From assembly GCA_037903355.1 (NCBI GenBank), contig JBAJFE010000014.1, positions 5,518,001-5,582,000 of the forward strand: DNA of 64,000 nucleotides, read 5' to 3'. A program made the translations under genes and the position numbers. Below are positions 1 through 10,690 of the stretch, piece after piece; the first letter of the stretch is position 1, and each line of letters begins with the position of its first letter. Under the pieces are notes generated by a model. It searched no databases and had not been told where the DNA came from. It saw only the letters and a program-made list of their open reading frames with translations. Source of the DNA: Trichuris trichiura (lineage: Eukaryota; Nematoda; Enoplea; Trichinellida; Trichuridae).

Positions 1-1862
1 CGCCGAAGAAACTTTGAACAGAAATCACTTGAATGTTGTTCGCCTCACAACTTTGCTCCAAGTCAACCTCAGTCTGTAAAACCGGAGTGACAACTCATGT
101 GCTTTAATACAAAGAATCCAGATTAGTCTGCTAATTTCCTTTTTAAATGGCACTACAGGGGCTACCTCTTTATTTTTAATACAGCTTTACTGCTGAGCTT
201 AAGGATCTACCTTGCCCGGTTATGAGCACATAAAAGCATGCCCTTTCAGTTCCGTTGTAAAAACTGGAAAAGAATTGAAAGCGTTAGCAGCCGTACATAC
301 TATTTAAAAGCATCAATAATTACACCCGTTGCAACAGTTTATGCTTCGCTATTGGTTTAGTAGTGTTCGTCATAAGTACTGGATTAATTTCAGCAGGGAT
401 GTAGGGGTTTTGAACTACGGGAGGCGCATATCGTCAAGCGAGAGTTTCAGCCCACTTTTGAGTAAAGGGGAGCTTATGTGCCCCGTCGAACATTGATTGA
501 AATTCATTGAAAAGGATACTAGCCGGCCAGAGACATCACTAAAGTTTCATCTGGAACTGTCCCGTGACCCCTCTCCGCTCAACCATTTTAGTCTATCAGC
601 CCACGTGAAACAGTCAAAGTTCACAATGGCAATCCTGAGCATCGGAAACAATGCTTCAGTTATTGTGCTTAGTAGGAAACATCCTTAATCAGAAGAAGCA
701 CCACGTCACCGAGAATTACTGCAAATTTTTTCGCTTTATATGATGAGACATTACGCGCGAAGTAGACCATTCGCTACATGAAGCAGTTGCCCACGTTATC
801 ACAAAAGCCGTATTTCTATCTGTTTTACAACTGAAGCAGCAATTCATGGCTATTCGCGTGGTTATTTGACAAGTTCCTGCCGTTTTATTTTTATTAGAAC
901 ATTAACCTGCTACTGTCGAAGTCAGTACAATACGACAGCCAGAGGTAAATGAATGAGTTGGTGATCGCATACTGGCATATCATTTTCTGTATGCTGCGGC
1001 TTTTGTCTTACATTAGCGTCTGTTTCGGTGCCATAGTATTCTGTGTACCGAATGTCGTCAGCATTGCGTAACTAAAGCTCGGGCTGGCACAGAATTATCA
1101 GTACCCCTGGTTGCAAAAACAAGCGTCAGCCCTTTACCTTGCTGGGTGGGTGGGGGCAGAAGAGTCGTTCACAAGTTTTCCGCCATCGTCTCTAGCGGAA
1201 TCCGTGCTTAGTGTTGTTAGGGACCTTGTAACGGAGAAGCGCTGCGGCCTGCAACTGGTCAGACGTAGTGACCTTCCTTTGCTTGTTTCTTCGTGGGGTT
1301 GAATATCAGTAATTTAGCCTGCTCAAAGCTATGTCTGGCGTCTCTGGCTAACGTTGTGCGAAAACAGTTTTGGCAAATAAGCTTGCAAGCTTCCATTCAG
1401 GCTTCGTAAGCACTGGTTTCCTGTTCCACTATTTCAGCCCATCAGCGCACGCGAAATCGATCAATCAGAATAAGGGCCAAACGGACCGAAACTCTCCCAA
1501 GGGGGTTTTGTGGACTTGAACTTGAGAAATACTTATGTAAACCATTCGTGGTCAGCGTCAGCTGAGTGTTTTCTACAATACGGTGCTGATTCAAATCAGT
1601 AATTCCCTAAGCGGGCACTACTGTCGTCTTGGGAGCGCTGAAGAATGGAGAGGTGTATGTTGAATGAACTTACGTTCAACAACAGCTCAAGCCAATCTCA
1701 AGGCATCTGGCGAATAAAGCAAACGTAGCGCTGCTTCTAGGCTGCTATGTAAAGGTTTGAACTGAAGCTTTCCTAGTCTAGTAGTCGGAGCGTCCAATAG
1801 CTTTAAAGAATTTAGAGGAGAGTTGGTTTTCGGTTAATTATTGTCATAATAAAAAAGCTTGG
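1..1862. other. No recognisable gene
   Basis: I see no exon, RNA gene or terminal repeat that I can support here. Short open frames at 497-688 and 1111-1302 lack family motifs and splice context. The stretch is A+T-rich unique-looking sequence. It lies downstream, in minus-strand terms, of the last GABA-B receptor exon found at 12846, so it may be intronic to that gene, but no further exon was recognised. Confidence 0.5.
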
Positions 1863-2375
1863 ATGATATCACCACTGTTTAAAGGCTGCTTTTTTAAACT
1901 GCTTTATCCCAGAGACGAGGCAATGCTGCAAGCAAAAAAACCTGCGGTTAAGGATTCTTCTGATTTTAGACGGTTCACCAACATGCCTCCTGACCTAAAG
2001 ATTATTTATTTTCTGCTAGACACGACTTCATTCATTCTACCAATGAATCAAGGCGTAATAGTCGCCATCCAAAAATATCATTTACAGCAGACTTTTGAAC
2101 AGGCTGTAGAAACGGCTGAATTTTGGAAGTCACTCCGCAAGTTGTGGAAAAGTTCTAGTATTCTAAATGACGTCCGGAATGTCAATGTACCACTGAAGGA
2201 AGTCACACAGCGACGTATGAAAAGCATTGGGAAAAATGCCCTGAGAACATATGTGAACGAGTTTGAGAATTTTATTAGATTCTGTGGTAATGTGTTTATG
2301 GAGTGCCAAGAGCAGACCGTTCGATCAGAGGTAGACTTACTTCTGATTATAGACGCTCACCAATTCTTTAGCTAA
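1863..2375 (+). pseudogene. Tigger/pogo transposase remnant (C-terminal part)
   Basis: An open frame of 170 codons resembles the third catalytic region and C-terminal part of Tigger/CENP-B-type DDE transposases. The segment LPMNQGVIVAIQKYHLQQTF corresponds to the family pattern QPMDQGVI followed by a Lys/Tyr-rich helix and RRTF. It is followed by EFWKSL, matching the usual EFWK motif, and a VNEFENF segment matching the family VNDF motif. The catalytic Asp of the third motif is Asn here, and the N-terminal HTH domains and the first two Asp motifs are missing, so this is an inactive fossil. Family assignment rests on motif order. Terminal repeats were not found. Confidence 0.6.
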
Positions 2376-3049
2376 CTGAAGTCAAAGATTACTTACTATT
2401 CAGGGAGCTTCCTATAAATGAAAGTGGTGCTTACTGCTCTGAAGAACGTAAGAACTAGAAGAGATTCTTGCCAAGAGATCTACCTCCTACCAATGACAGA
2501 AGCGCTCTACATTTGGCGCCACTCCCGCTACAGCAGTGACAAAGTACTTGGAGCGAGCAGCATTTTAACTAACGCCAATAATGAAATGCACTATCGTTTT
2601 TCTTTTAAACAATAAGCTAAACAAATATAACCATAGAGTAATTGTTTTAGACATATCGATAAAATACAAGAATGTTAAATAGAGATCAAGCCAGAGCTAG
2701 TTTATACATGTCAGTTTCGCTTATATTCGCGCTGATAACGGAACAGGTTTTACATCATGAAAGATAAACGTTTAACGCGAATGTAGCGTTAAATAAACAG
2801 GCAAGCGCTGTTCTTCGCAACAAATCAGTACGCGAGGGAAGTTTGAAAAGTCCCGAAAAAAGCGTTGCAGCTTTTAGCAGAATGCCAATCGATGATCCAA
2901 TGCATGTCTAATCTTATCTCTATCTCTCCTGACTTGCACGGAGAGGTACCTTTGTCCAGCTCCTTGCCTGTGTGATTCAAGGAGAGCTTAAAATAACCGT
3001 GTTTTCCCACAGTATGAAGAATGTTCATTTTGAAATCGGAATAAACATT
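2376..3049. other. No recognisable gene; target region of the PLE insertion
   Basis: Nothing with coding or repeat structure is supported here. Its right end supplies the 13-bp sequence GCATTTTCGTCAC at 3050-3062, which recurs with one mismatch at 9135-9147 beyond the Penelope unit. After removing that unit, the sequence would continue directly into the old mariner fragment at 9148. Confidence 0.5.
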
Positions 3050-3148
3050 GCATTTTCGTCACGTGGTGTCTTGGTACGGGACCATATATTTTCATAATGA
3101 GAAAACTTTATTACGGACCGGTTCCCGTTTATGAATATATAAGAGACC

Positions 3149-3187
3149 CCGGAGCTTTCGGGTCATTCGAGACCCATCATCAGCGGT
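3149..3187 (-). ncRNA. Hammerhead-ribozyme-like motif in PLE terminal repeat
   Basis: Read on the minus strand, the sequence gives CTGATGA, then a stem-loop arm TGGGTC/GACCCG around a six-base loop, then GAAAG and a short near-palindrome ending in GGGGTC. This is the order of the hammerhead catalytic core: CUGANGA, stem II, GAAA, a very short stem III, then a GUC-type cleavage site. PLEs in several animals are known to carry such motifs in their repeats. I could not pair stem I convincingly, so catalytic activity is inferred, not shown. Confidence 0.6.
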
Positions 3188-3660
3188 CTAAAGTTGTAAA
3201 TATAATTTTTGGCAGCGAATGCCATTTATCGTTTCCGAGGATTTTAAAGCGGGCATTTTTGAAGTTTTCCGTTGGTAGGTTTTCGTATTTGAGTCTGTCA
3301 GCGCAATTCTTTTTCTTGTTCCGTATGGCTTCTAGATTGTGTCTTCGTTGGTTGTTTCGAACATTCTTCTTTGTTGTTGAATCGCTGTTTTTTCATATTG
3401 CATTCATTTTTCTTTTTCTTTCTTTCTTCTTTTTCCTTTTTCTTTTTTTTTCTTTGTTTCATATATATTTCAATTTGATCCAATTTTATTTGTTCTAATT
3501 ATTTGTTTTCTCTTCTTTCCCGGTTTTTGTATTTTCATCTGTTGAGTGACCAACAATTATACCGCGTCACAATATTTGTCTAAATCCCACTTATGTCCAC
3601 TCCTTGATCGCGGTTGTAAGTCGTATTATGTCTAATATATAGTGCTTCTTTAATTCTTCT

Positions 3661-6020
3661 TTACTGTAAATTGTTTTCGTAACATAAAACTTTTGTTTGG
3701 AGTGGTTGTGTGCATTGCGCCGCGTGTTCCACTACGGCAGAGGCTCGTTTGGCTTCTTCCATTGTAATTTTCGGGTCCACGATTGGTCTCCCTCGTTGTG
3801 TGGTTAGATTGGTACCATTGTTGAGTATGGCTTTCGCGTTGTTGTAACTTGTGAGCTTTTTTACGTGTTCATTAAATCTATGCTCTCGGGTGTTTCCCGT
3901 TTCACCAATATAAATCCCTGAGCAAGAACATTCAACCGCGTATATTAATCCTGTCTTTTTGTTTGCGGGGATTTTAGTTTTGTCTGTGCGAAGAATTGCC
4001 TTGAGGTTGGGCGAACTCTTGAAAAAGACTCTGAAGCCTAATCTTTTTCCTAATTGGACAATCTTTTCGCCTAAACCTGCCACATAAGGAATAACCAGAC
4101 AAGTGTCGTGCAGAGTGTTTTGCTTTGGAGACTCGCGTGTGCGAAGCTTGTGGTTGAGCACTTGGTTGATAAAGGATTTAGGATAACCGTTTTTGTAGAA
4201 GATTTTTCTAATGTAGTTAATTTCTGGTTGGAGATATTCGGGACTGCATAAATTGAATGCTCTGTCTATCATTCCGGAGAGGATACCACGCATTACTGAT
4301 CGTGGGTGATGTAATGAAAAATTGAGGTACTGATCTGTGCGCGTGGGTTTTCTATACACTCTGGTTTTAAGGCCTTTGTTTGAGCGAATAATTAAGGCGT
4401 CTAGAAAGGGCAAAGTTTTGTTATCTTCTTTTTCCATTGTGAAGACTATTTGGTTAGGACGGACGTTGTTGAAGAATTGTAAAAATTGTTTTTCTTTTTC
4501 AGATTTTATAAGGACAAAGATGTCGTCTACGTATCTCTTAAAAAGGCGTGGAGCTATGTGTCTGTCTATAGTTCTGAACATTTGTCTTTCAAAGTTTTCC
4601 ATAAAAATTTCTGCTAATACAGGGAATAGGGAGCTTCCCATAGGTACTCCGTTAGCTTGTTTATAGAACTTGTTATCAAAAGTGAAGTAATTGCCTTCTT
4701 GCATGCAAAACGAGCCCAGCTTGACAATGTGAAAGGGATTTAATTTAGTTTTGCTGGGTAGATTTGTGTCCGTGTGGAGGAGATTGTGTAAGGTCTCTGG
4801 GGTGTCTGATATTGGGATGCTGGGAAATAAGTCTTTTACATCATAGCTGACTAAAATCTCGTCAGGTTCCAAACAATAGTTTCTTATTTCGTTGACGAGC
4901 GTTTTGCTGTTTTTGACAAAGAATGGTTCCTTGCCTGTTAGAGGTTTGATGATCTTACTTAAGTATCTACTGAGTTCAGTGGTGATGTTGTTAATTGTGG
5001 AGACTATCGGTCTTAGCGGAATATCTGGTTTGTGTACTTTTGGGAGACCATAGAGTTCAGGGGGGTCTGAAGTTCGATGCAAATTTAAGATGTTGTCATT
5101 TTGGAGATAGCAGGTTCTTTGGTTTCTGTGGCATATGTAATGAGAAGAGATCGGCGATTTTTCTGGGAAACCTCTGTAGGGTCGGTTGGTAGGAGCGTAT
5201 AATTGCTAGTGTTCAAGATAGCTGTCATCTTTTCGGTGTAGGTCCTTCTGTCAAGTAAGACGATTCTATTCCCTTTATCTGCTTTGGTTATAATTCTGTT
5301 GGGTTGCTTTCTAAGTTTATATAAGCTGTTTATCTCATATCGGCTTAGGTTCGATGTGACAGTGAAGTGGTGGCCTAGGATCAATGTAGATAGATTGCTC
5401 TTGATCTGTGTGGCTTTTTGTGTGTCCGTCGAAGATAGGCTGTCTTCAACTGAGGCAATCATGTCGAGAAGTGGTGGTTGTATTGGTGTTGGGACGAAGT
5501 TAAGTCCTTTTTCTAATATATGCTTCTCATTTTCACTTAAAGGGAATGAACTGAGATTTATTATCGCTGAATCTAGCTCTAACATAAGAGTTCTTTGTGG
5601 AATATTTCTGTAAGGGTTTGAAGATGTTGTCGGAATATTGTCTCGAAAGCTATCAAATTTCGATTTTAGTACCTGTTTTTGTGATGAGCAAACTGTTCGT
5701 GTGGCAAGGTCCACATGTTTCACCAGGTTTTCGTAAAGTGTACTGTGTAGTCTGCTTCTGAGGAACGCTAATGTGCTACTATAATCTTCTCGCAGTCTCG
5801 ATAGTGTGTATCTGTGTCTCCGTATAACATTTCGCAATAGAGACATTCCAGCCGAAAATAGGATTCCTTTAGATTGACTATCCATGTACTGTCCCCATTT
5901 TAACCTGAAGCACTTTGGTAGGATTTCTTGATTTCTGCATTTCAACAGGAAAGTTAGTTGACCTTCTATAAGACCCGCTTTGATGCCCGCTTTAAAATCC
6001 TCAGAAACGATAAATGGCAT
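3661..6020 (-). pseudogene. PLE reverse transcriptase/GIY-YIG ORF, frameshifted minus copy
   Basis: The frame is open from 6020 to 5085 and again from 5082 to 3661. Together these give the PLE polyprotein from residue about 46 onward: a KADKGNRIVLLDR segment, ELYGLPKVHKP, the RT motif YDVKDLFPSIP, the catalytic YVDDIF, and a C-terminal GIY-YIG endonuclease with CSCSGIYIGETGN. Compared with the plus copy it has lost two bases (ACAACATC instead of ACAACACATC) and gained one base in the poly-C run near 5072, which breaks the frame around 5083. The N-terminal residues are replaced by terminal-repeat sequence. A premature stop follows NNLQ at the C-terminus, as in the plus copy. Confidence 0.9.
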
Positions 6021-6136
6021 TCGCTGCCAAAAATCATATTTACAACTTTAGACCGCTGATGACGGGTCTCGAATGACCTGAAAGCTCCGGAGTCTCTTAT
6101 ATATTCATAAACGGGAACTGATCCGTAATAAAGTTT
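5979..6136 (+). repeat. 5' pseudo-LTR of the plus-strand PLE
   Basis: This roughly 158-bp segment is repeated almost exactly in direct orientation at 8979-9134. Both begin at CCCGCTTTAAAATCCTC and end in CCGTAATAAAGTTTTCT. Direct flanking repeats (pLTRs) are typical of full Penelope elements, which often arise as partial tandems. An inverted third copy lies at about 3093-3262. The repeat contains a hammerhead-like core, and the element's ORF starts a few bases after it at 6144. Confidence 0.85.
6056..6094 (+). ncRNA. Hammerhead-ribozyme-like motif (5' pLTR of plus PLE)
   Basis: The core reads CTGATGA, stem II CGGGTC/GACCTG, GAAA, then the self-complementary CTCCGGAG and GTC. A hammerhead at this site would separate adjacent tandem units in a read-through transcript, which is the role proposed for PLE hammerheads. 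Stem III is too short to be stable alone. Its palindrome would allow dimer formation. Confidence 0.6.
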
Positions 6137-6143
6137 TCTCATT

Positions 6144-8573
6144 ATGAAAATATATGGTCCTGTACCAAGACACCACGTTTTCAAAACTATACAGGGTGTA
6201 TACGGAACACCTCTTCTGTCAGCTGCAAGACATTTGGAACTTATACGCATCAAAGCGGGTCTTATACAAGGTCAACTAACTTTCCTGTTGAAATGCAGAA
6301 ATCAAGAAATCCTACCAAAGTGCTTCAGGTTAAAATGGGGACAGTACATGGATAGTCAATCTAAAGGAATCCTATTTTCGGCTGGAATGTCTCTATTGCG
6401 AAATGTTACACGGAGACACAGATACACACTATCGAGACTGCGAGAAGATTATAGTAGCACATTAGCGTTCCTCAGAAGCAGACTACACAGAACACTTTAC
6501 GAGAACCTGGTGAAACATATGGATCTTGCCACACGAACAGTTTGCTCATCACAAAAACAGGTACTAAAATCGAAATTTGATAGCTTTCGAGACAATATTC
6601 CGACAACATCTTCAAACCGTTACAGAAATATTCCACAAAGAGCTCTTATGTTAGAGCTAGATTCAGCGATAATAAATCTCAGCTCATTCCCTTTAAGTGA
6701 AAATGAGAAGCATATATTAGAAAAAGGACTTAACTTCGTCCCAACACCAATACAACCACCACTTCTCGACATGTTTGCCTCAGTTGAAGACAGCCTATCT
6801 TCGACGGACACACAAAAAGCCACACAGATCAAGAGCAATCTATTTACATTGATCCTAGGCCACCACTTCACTGTCACATCGAACCTAAGCCGATATGAGA
6901 TAAACAGCTTATATAAACTTAGAAAGCAACCCAACAAAATTATAACCAAAGCAGATAAAGGGAATAGAATCGTCTTACTTGACAGAAGGACCTACACCGA
7001 AAAGATGACAGCTATCTTGAACACTAGCAAGTATACGCTCCTACCAACCGACCCTACAGAGGTTTCCCGGAAAAATCGCCGATCTCTTCTCATTACATAT
7101 GCCACAGAAACCAAAGAACCTGCTATCACCAAAATGACAACACATCTTAAATTTGCATCGAACTTCAGACCCCCCGAACTCTATGGTCTCCCAAAAGTAC
7201 ACAAACCAGATATCCCGCTAAGACCGATAGTCTCCACAATTAACAACATCACCACTGAACTCAGTAGATACTTAAGTAAGATCATCAAACCTCTAACAGG
7301 CAAGGAACCATTCTTTGTCAAAAACAGCAAAACGCTCGTCAACGAAATAAGAAACTATTGTTTGGAACCTGACGAGATTTTAGTCAGCTATGATGTAAAA
7401 GACTTATTTCCCAGCATCCCAATATCAGACACCCCAGAGACCTTACACAATCTCCTCCACACGGACACAAATCTACCCAGCAGAACTAAATTAAATTCCT
7501 TTCACATTGTCAAGCTGGGCTCGTTTTGCATGCAAGAAGGCAATTACTTCACTTTTGATAACAAGTTCTATAAACAAGCTAACGGAGTACCTATGGGAAG
7601 CTCCCTATTCCCTGTATTAGCAGAAATTTTTATGGAAAACTTTGAAAGACAAATGTTCAGAACTATAGACAGACACATAGCTCCACGCCTTTTTAAGAGA
7701 TACGTAGACGACATCTTTGTCCTTATAAAATCTGAAAAAGAAAAACAATTTTTACAATTCTTCAACAACGTCCGTCCTAACCAAATAGTCTTCACAATGG
7801 AAAAAGAAGATAACAAAACTTTGCCCTTTCTAGACGCCTTAATTATTCGCTCAAACAAAGGCCTTAAAACCAGAGTGTATAGAAAACCCACGCGCACAGA
7901 TCAGTACCTCAATTTTTCATTACATCACCCACGATCAGTAATGCGTGGTATCCTCTCCGGAATGATAGACAGAGCATTCAATTTATGCAGTCCCGAATAT
8001 CTCCAACCAGAAATTAACTACATTAGAAAAATCTTCTACAAAAACGGTTATCCTAAATCCTTTATCAACCAAGTGCTCAACCACAAGCTTCGCACACGCG
8101 AGTCTCCAAAGCAAAACACTCTGCACGACACTTGTCTGGTTATTCCTTATGTGGCAGGTTTAGGCGAAAAGATTGTCCAATTAGGAAAAAGATTAGGCTT
8201 CAGAGTCTTTTTCAAGAGTTCGCCCAACCTCAAGGCAATTCTTCGCACAGACAAAACTAAAATCCCCGCAAACAAAAAGACAGGATTAATATACGCGGTT
8301 GAATGTTCTTGCTCAGGGATTTATATTGGTGAAACGGGAAACACCCGAGAGCATAGATTTAATGAACACGTAAAAAAGCTCACAAGTTACAACAACGCGA
8401 AAGCCATACTCAACAATGGTACCAATCTAACCACACAACGAGGGAGACCAATCGTGGACCCGAAAATTACAATGGAAGAAGCCAAACGAGCCTCTGCCGT
8501 AGTGGAACACGCGGCGCAATGCACACAACCACTCCAAACAAAAGTTTTATGTTACGAAAACAATTTACAGTAA
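6144..8573 (+). CDS. PLE polyprotein: reverse transcriptase plus GIY-YIG endonuclease
   Basis: An uninterrupted 809-codon frame starts ATGAAAATATATGG just after the pLTR. In order it carries an N-terminal region with GVYGTPLLSA, a KADKGNRIVLLDR block, ELYGLPKVHKPDIP, the RT catalytic region with YDVKDLFPSIP and QANGVPMGSSLFPVLAEIFM, the YVDDIF box at about residue 520, and a GIY-YIG nuclease with CSCSGIYIGETGN near residue 725. The product would copy element RNA and nick target DNA. Relative to the 34-kb copy it stops about 59 residues early: CAG-TAA-AGA after NNLQ replaces LRLRRIKEALYIR. Both enzymatic domains are complete, so it could still be functional. The A+G-rich stretch after the stop (8785-8830) is the untranslated tail. 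Confidence 0.92.
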   Translation: MKIYGPVPRHHVFKTIQGVYGTPLLSAARHLELIRIKAGLIQGQLTFLLKCRNQEILPKCFRLKWGQYMDSQSKGILFSAGMSLLRNVTRRHRYTLSRLREDYSSTLAFLRSRLHRTLYENLVKHMDLATRTVCSSQKQVLKSKFDSFRDNIPTTSSNRYRNIPQRALMLELDSAIINLSSFPLSENEKHILEKGLNFVPTPIQPPLLDMFASVEDSLSSTDTQKATQIKSNLFTLILGHHFTVTSNLSRYEINSLYKLRKQPNKIITKADKGNRIVLLDRRTYTEKMTAILNTSKYTLLPTDPTEVSRKNRRSLLITYATETKEPAITKMTTHLKFASNFRPPELYGLPKVHKPDIPLRPIVSTINNITTELSRYLSKIIKPLTGKEPFFVKNSKTLVNEIRNYCLEPDEILVSYDVKDLFPSIPISDTPETLHNLLHTDTNLPSRTKLNSFHIVKLGSFCMQEGNYFTFDNKFYKQANGVPMGSSLFPVLAEIFMENFERQMFRTIDRHIAPRLFKRYVDDIFVLIKSEKEKQFLQFFNNVRPNQIVFTMEKEDNKTLPFLDALIIRSNKGLKTRVYRKPTRTDQYLNFSLHHPRSVMRGILSGMIDRAFNLCSPEYLQPEINYIRKIFYKNGYPKSFINQVLNHKLRTRESPKQNTLHDTCLVIPYVAGLGEKIVQLGKRLGFRVFFKSSPNLKAILRTDKTKIPANKKTGLIYAVECSCSGIYIGETGNTREHRFNEHVKKLTSYNNAKAILNNGTNLTTQRGRPIVDPKITMEEAKRASAVVEHAAQCTQPLQTKVLCYENNLQ

Positions 8574-8978
8574 AGAAGAATTAAAGAAGCACTATATATT
8601 AGACATAATACGACTTACAACCGCGATCAAGGAGTGGACATAAGTGGGATTTAGACAAATATTGTGACGCGGTATAATTGTTGGTCACTCAACAGATGAA
8701 AATACAAAAACCGGGAAAGAAGAGAAAACAAATAATTAGAACAAATAAAATTGGATCAGATTGAAATATATATGAAACAAAGAAAGAAAAAGAAAAAGGA
8801 AAAAGAAGAAAGAAAGAAAAAGAAAAATGAATGCAATATGAAAAAACAGCGATTCAACAACAAAGAAGAATGTTCGAAACAACCAACGAAGACACAATCT
8901 AGAAGCCATACGGAATAAGAAAAAGAATTGCGCTGACAGACTCAAATACGAAAACCTACCAACGGAAAACTTCAAAAA

Positions 8979-9134
8979 TGCCCGCTTTAAAATCCTCGGA
9001 AACGATAAATGGCATTCGCTGCCAAAAATTATATTTACAACTTTAGACCGCTGATGACGGGTCTCGAATGACCCGAAAGCTCTGGGGTCTCTTATATATT
9101 CATAAACGGGAACTGATCCGTAATAAAGTTTTCT
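8979..9134 (+). repeat. 3' pseudo-LTR of the plus-strand PLE
   Basis: This is the direct repeat of 5979-6136. It ends at CCGTAATAAAGTTTTCT, immediately followed by the right target duplication GCATTTTCATCAC (9135-9147). It differs from the 5' copy at only a few positions and carries the same hammerhead-like core at 9051-9089. Confidence 0.85.
9051..9089 (+). ncRNA. Hammerhead-ribozyme-like motif (3' pLTR of plus PLE)
   Basis: CTGATGA is followed by the perfect stem CGGGTC/GACCCG, GAAA and CTCTGGGGTC. Of the copies here this one has the best-preserved stem II. The palindrome in the stem III position is weakened by one base change (TCTGGGG instead of TCCGGAG). Confidence 0.6.
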
Positions 9135-9147
9135 GCATTTTCATCAC

Positions 9148-9401
9148 AGCTTTAATGGAAGCTGAGCAAGATTGTCGAAGCTTTGCAGCAGGTTTTGTGG
9201 AAGTACGGCTCCATTCAATTCAGTTGTTTACTAAAAGATAAAGTGCTTCAAAGAGGGCGAGAAGGCATCACAGAAGACAGAAGAACAGGTACACGAATCA
9301 TAATAATAGACAAGGAAACTGTGACTCTCGTTTGAAACCCAGTGGAAGAAGACCGCCAAGTTACAACAAGGAGAGCTGCTAGTATAGTTGAAATCTCACT
9401 A
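9148..9401 (+). pseudogene. Old mariner transposase, N-terminal fragment
   Basis: The plus strand reads KIVEALQQVLWKYGS, a Lys/Arg-rich stretch, EGITEDRRTGT, and then NPVEEDRQVTTRRAASIVEIS after a stop. This matches the paired HTH region of mariner transposases (the family order QALVEVYG, RFREGREDVEDDPRSG, LVEEDRRLTVREIAE). It breaks off at a TA dinucleotide (9402-9403), where a younger mariner is inserted, and resumes after 10690. Stops and frameshifts make it non-functional. Its left edge is also the target of the PLE insertion. Confidence 0.7.
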
Positions 9402-9403
9402 TA

Positions 9404-10688
9404 GGAGGGATGTTCAAGAAGTTCCTGGAAAGACGGTACATTGTCTAACAGGACGCCAACGGATGGGCCGAATTATGTTTAATCTTATTTCTTTTGTCTT
9501 CAGACTTGTATGGAGAGGTAGACTTATCTGACGCTGCGCCAGTGTGGTACAGGCTGCTCCTAGAGTAATCATTTTTCTCGTGATAGGAAAATTCTTCGTT
9601 TTAAGGTCAGAGCTAACATTAGATTTCTACCCAAGCTTGGTTGGCAGCCGAAGAAGATTATTCAACTTTTGCAGCAGGTTTACGGAAGTAGTACTTCTAA
9701 ATCGGTTATCTATGAGTGGATAAGGCGTTTCAAGGAGAACAGAGAGGCTATCGAAGACGAGCCGAGAGTGGGAAAACCAGCGAAGGAACCATGGTCCTTG
9801 TGAGGAACCTAGCAGAAAGAGACCGCAGAATTGACATCAGAGGGATTGCTAGAATGACTGGAATTTCCCTCCATTCAGCATTTAGAATAGTGCATGAAAC
9901 CCTTGGTCTGAGGAAGCTTTCAGGTCGGTGGGTCTCGAAAGCGTTGTGCGAAGAATTGCTGGTTCGACGCGTTAGCCAATCTCAGGAGCTTTTAACGAAG
10001 ACTGAAGCAAATGAGACTGAATTTTTGACCGTATCGTCACAGGAGATGAAACGGGGATCTACCAATACGTTCCTGAGAGTAAGACTCAATTTAAGCAGTG
10101 GTTACCGGGGGGGGGGTCAGCAGGCACAGTCAAGTTCAAAGCGGAGCAGTCAGCTAGGAAGGTTATAGTGACCGCATTCTGGGACTCAGCGGAGTAATTC
10201 TGACTGACTTTTTCGAAAGAGAGCCAACAGTTACGGCAAGTTATTGCAAAGCAGCATTGCGAAAATTAAAGATCGCACTGGCAAGAAATCAGAGCAGCAA
10301 GTTGCACGTCGGTGTCCTTTTCCATCATGATAACGCTCCGGCTCATTTGTCAAGGACTGTAAGGACTGTTCTTCGTGAGTTTCTGTAGGAAGTCATTCCA
10401 TACCCGCTCTACAGTTCAGATCTTGTCCCATCAGACTTTTTTCTTCTCTCAAAGTTAAAAGAACATTCAAAAGGCACGCTGTTCGAGTCAATGGATGACG
10501 CGAAACGCGCTGTCTCGACTAGGTGCAATATACAACCCCAGCATTCTGCAAAAAAGGTCTGCGGAGGTAGAGACACCGTTTGCAAAAGTGCGTAGAGGTT
10601 GATGGAAGATATGTTGAAAAATAAGTTTGATATCATCGCAAATAAAATTTTTATTTAATTTTTCCAGGAACTTTTCGAACAACCATCG
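9404..10688 (+). mobile_element. mariner element, 1285 bp, TA-flanked, inactive
   Basis: The inverted ends match at GTTC[AG]A[AG]AAGTTCCTGGAAA (9412-9433 and, inverted, 10663-10680). Each lies 12 bp inside a flanking TA (9402-9403, 10689-10690), giving a typical mariner length. Frameshifted transposase pieces read in order: FLPKLGWQPKKIIQLLQQVY (HTH), RFKENREAIEDEPRVGKP, IVTGDET (first catalytic Asp), a KAEQSARKVIVTAFWDS segment, FHHDNAPAH (second Asp), and DLVPSDFFLLSKLKEH (third Asp of DD34D). At least three frame changes and several stops inactivate it. The 3' end has TTGATATCATCGCAAATAAA before the TIR, as is usual for the family. Confidence 0.88.
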
Positions 10689-10690
10689 TA

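Larger units (their letters stand above)
3063..9134. mobile_element. Palindromic pair of Penelope-like retroelements inserted as one unit
   Basis: Two PLE copies lie head to head. The minus-strand copy occupies 3063-5972 and the plus-strand copy about 5979-9134. The arms 3093-5972 and 6249-9134 are near-identical inverted repeats of about 2.9 kb around a spacer of roughly 276 bp. The spacer holds a hammerhead-like motif and the 5' end of the plus copy. The whole 6.07 kb is bounded by one 13-bp target duplication with a single mismatch (3050-3062 GCATTTTCGTCAC; 9135-9147 GCATTTTCATCAC), so it probably entered as one event. The minus copy lacks the first 45 or so codons and its own 5' repeat. 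Only about ten codons differ between the arms over the ORF, so the event is recent or the arms have been homogenised. Confidence 0.9.

Noticed and set aside
3097..3498. 133-codon Phe/Leu-rich plus-strand frame (and the 79-codon frame at 8975-8736)
   Set aside because: It is translation of the PLE terminal repeat and its T-rich tail in antisense. The apparent membrane helices come from poly-T composition.
4337..4666. A 109-codon antisense frame inside the PLE RT region, of the same length in all three long copies (also 7568-7897 and 35478-35807)
   Set aside because: It is the exact antisense of the conserved RT motifs. Its conservation follows from the constraint on the sense protein, and it has no independent start context or family match.
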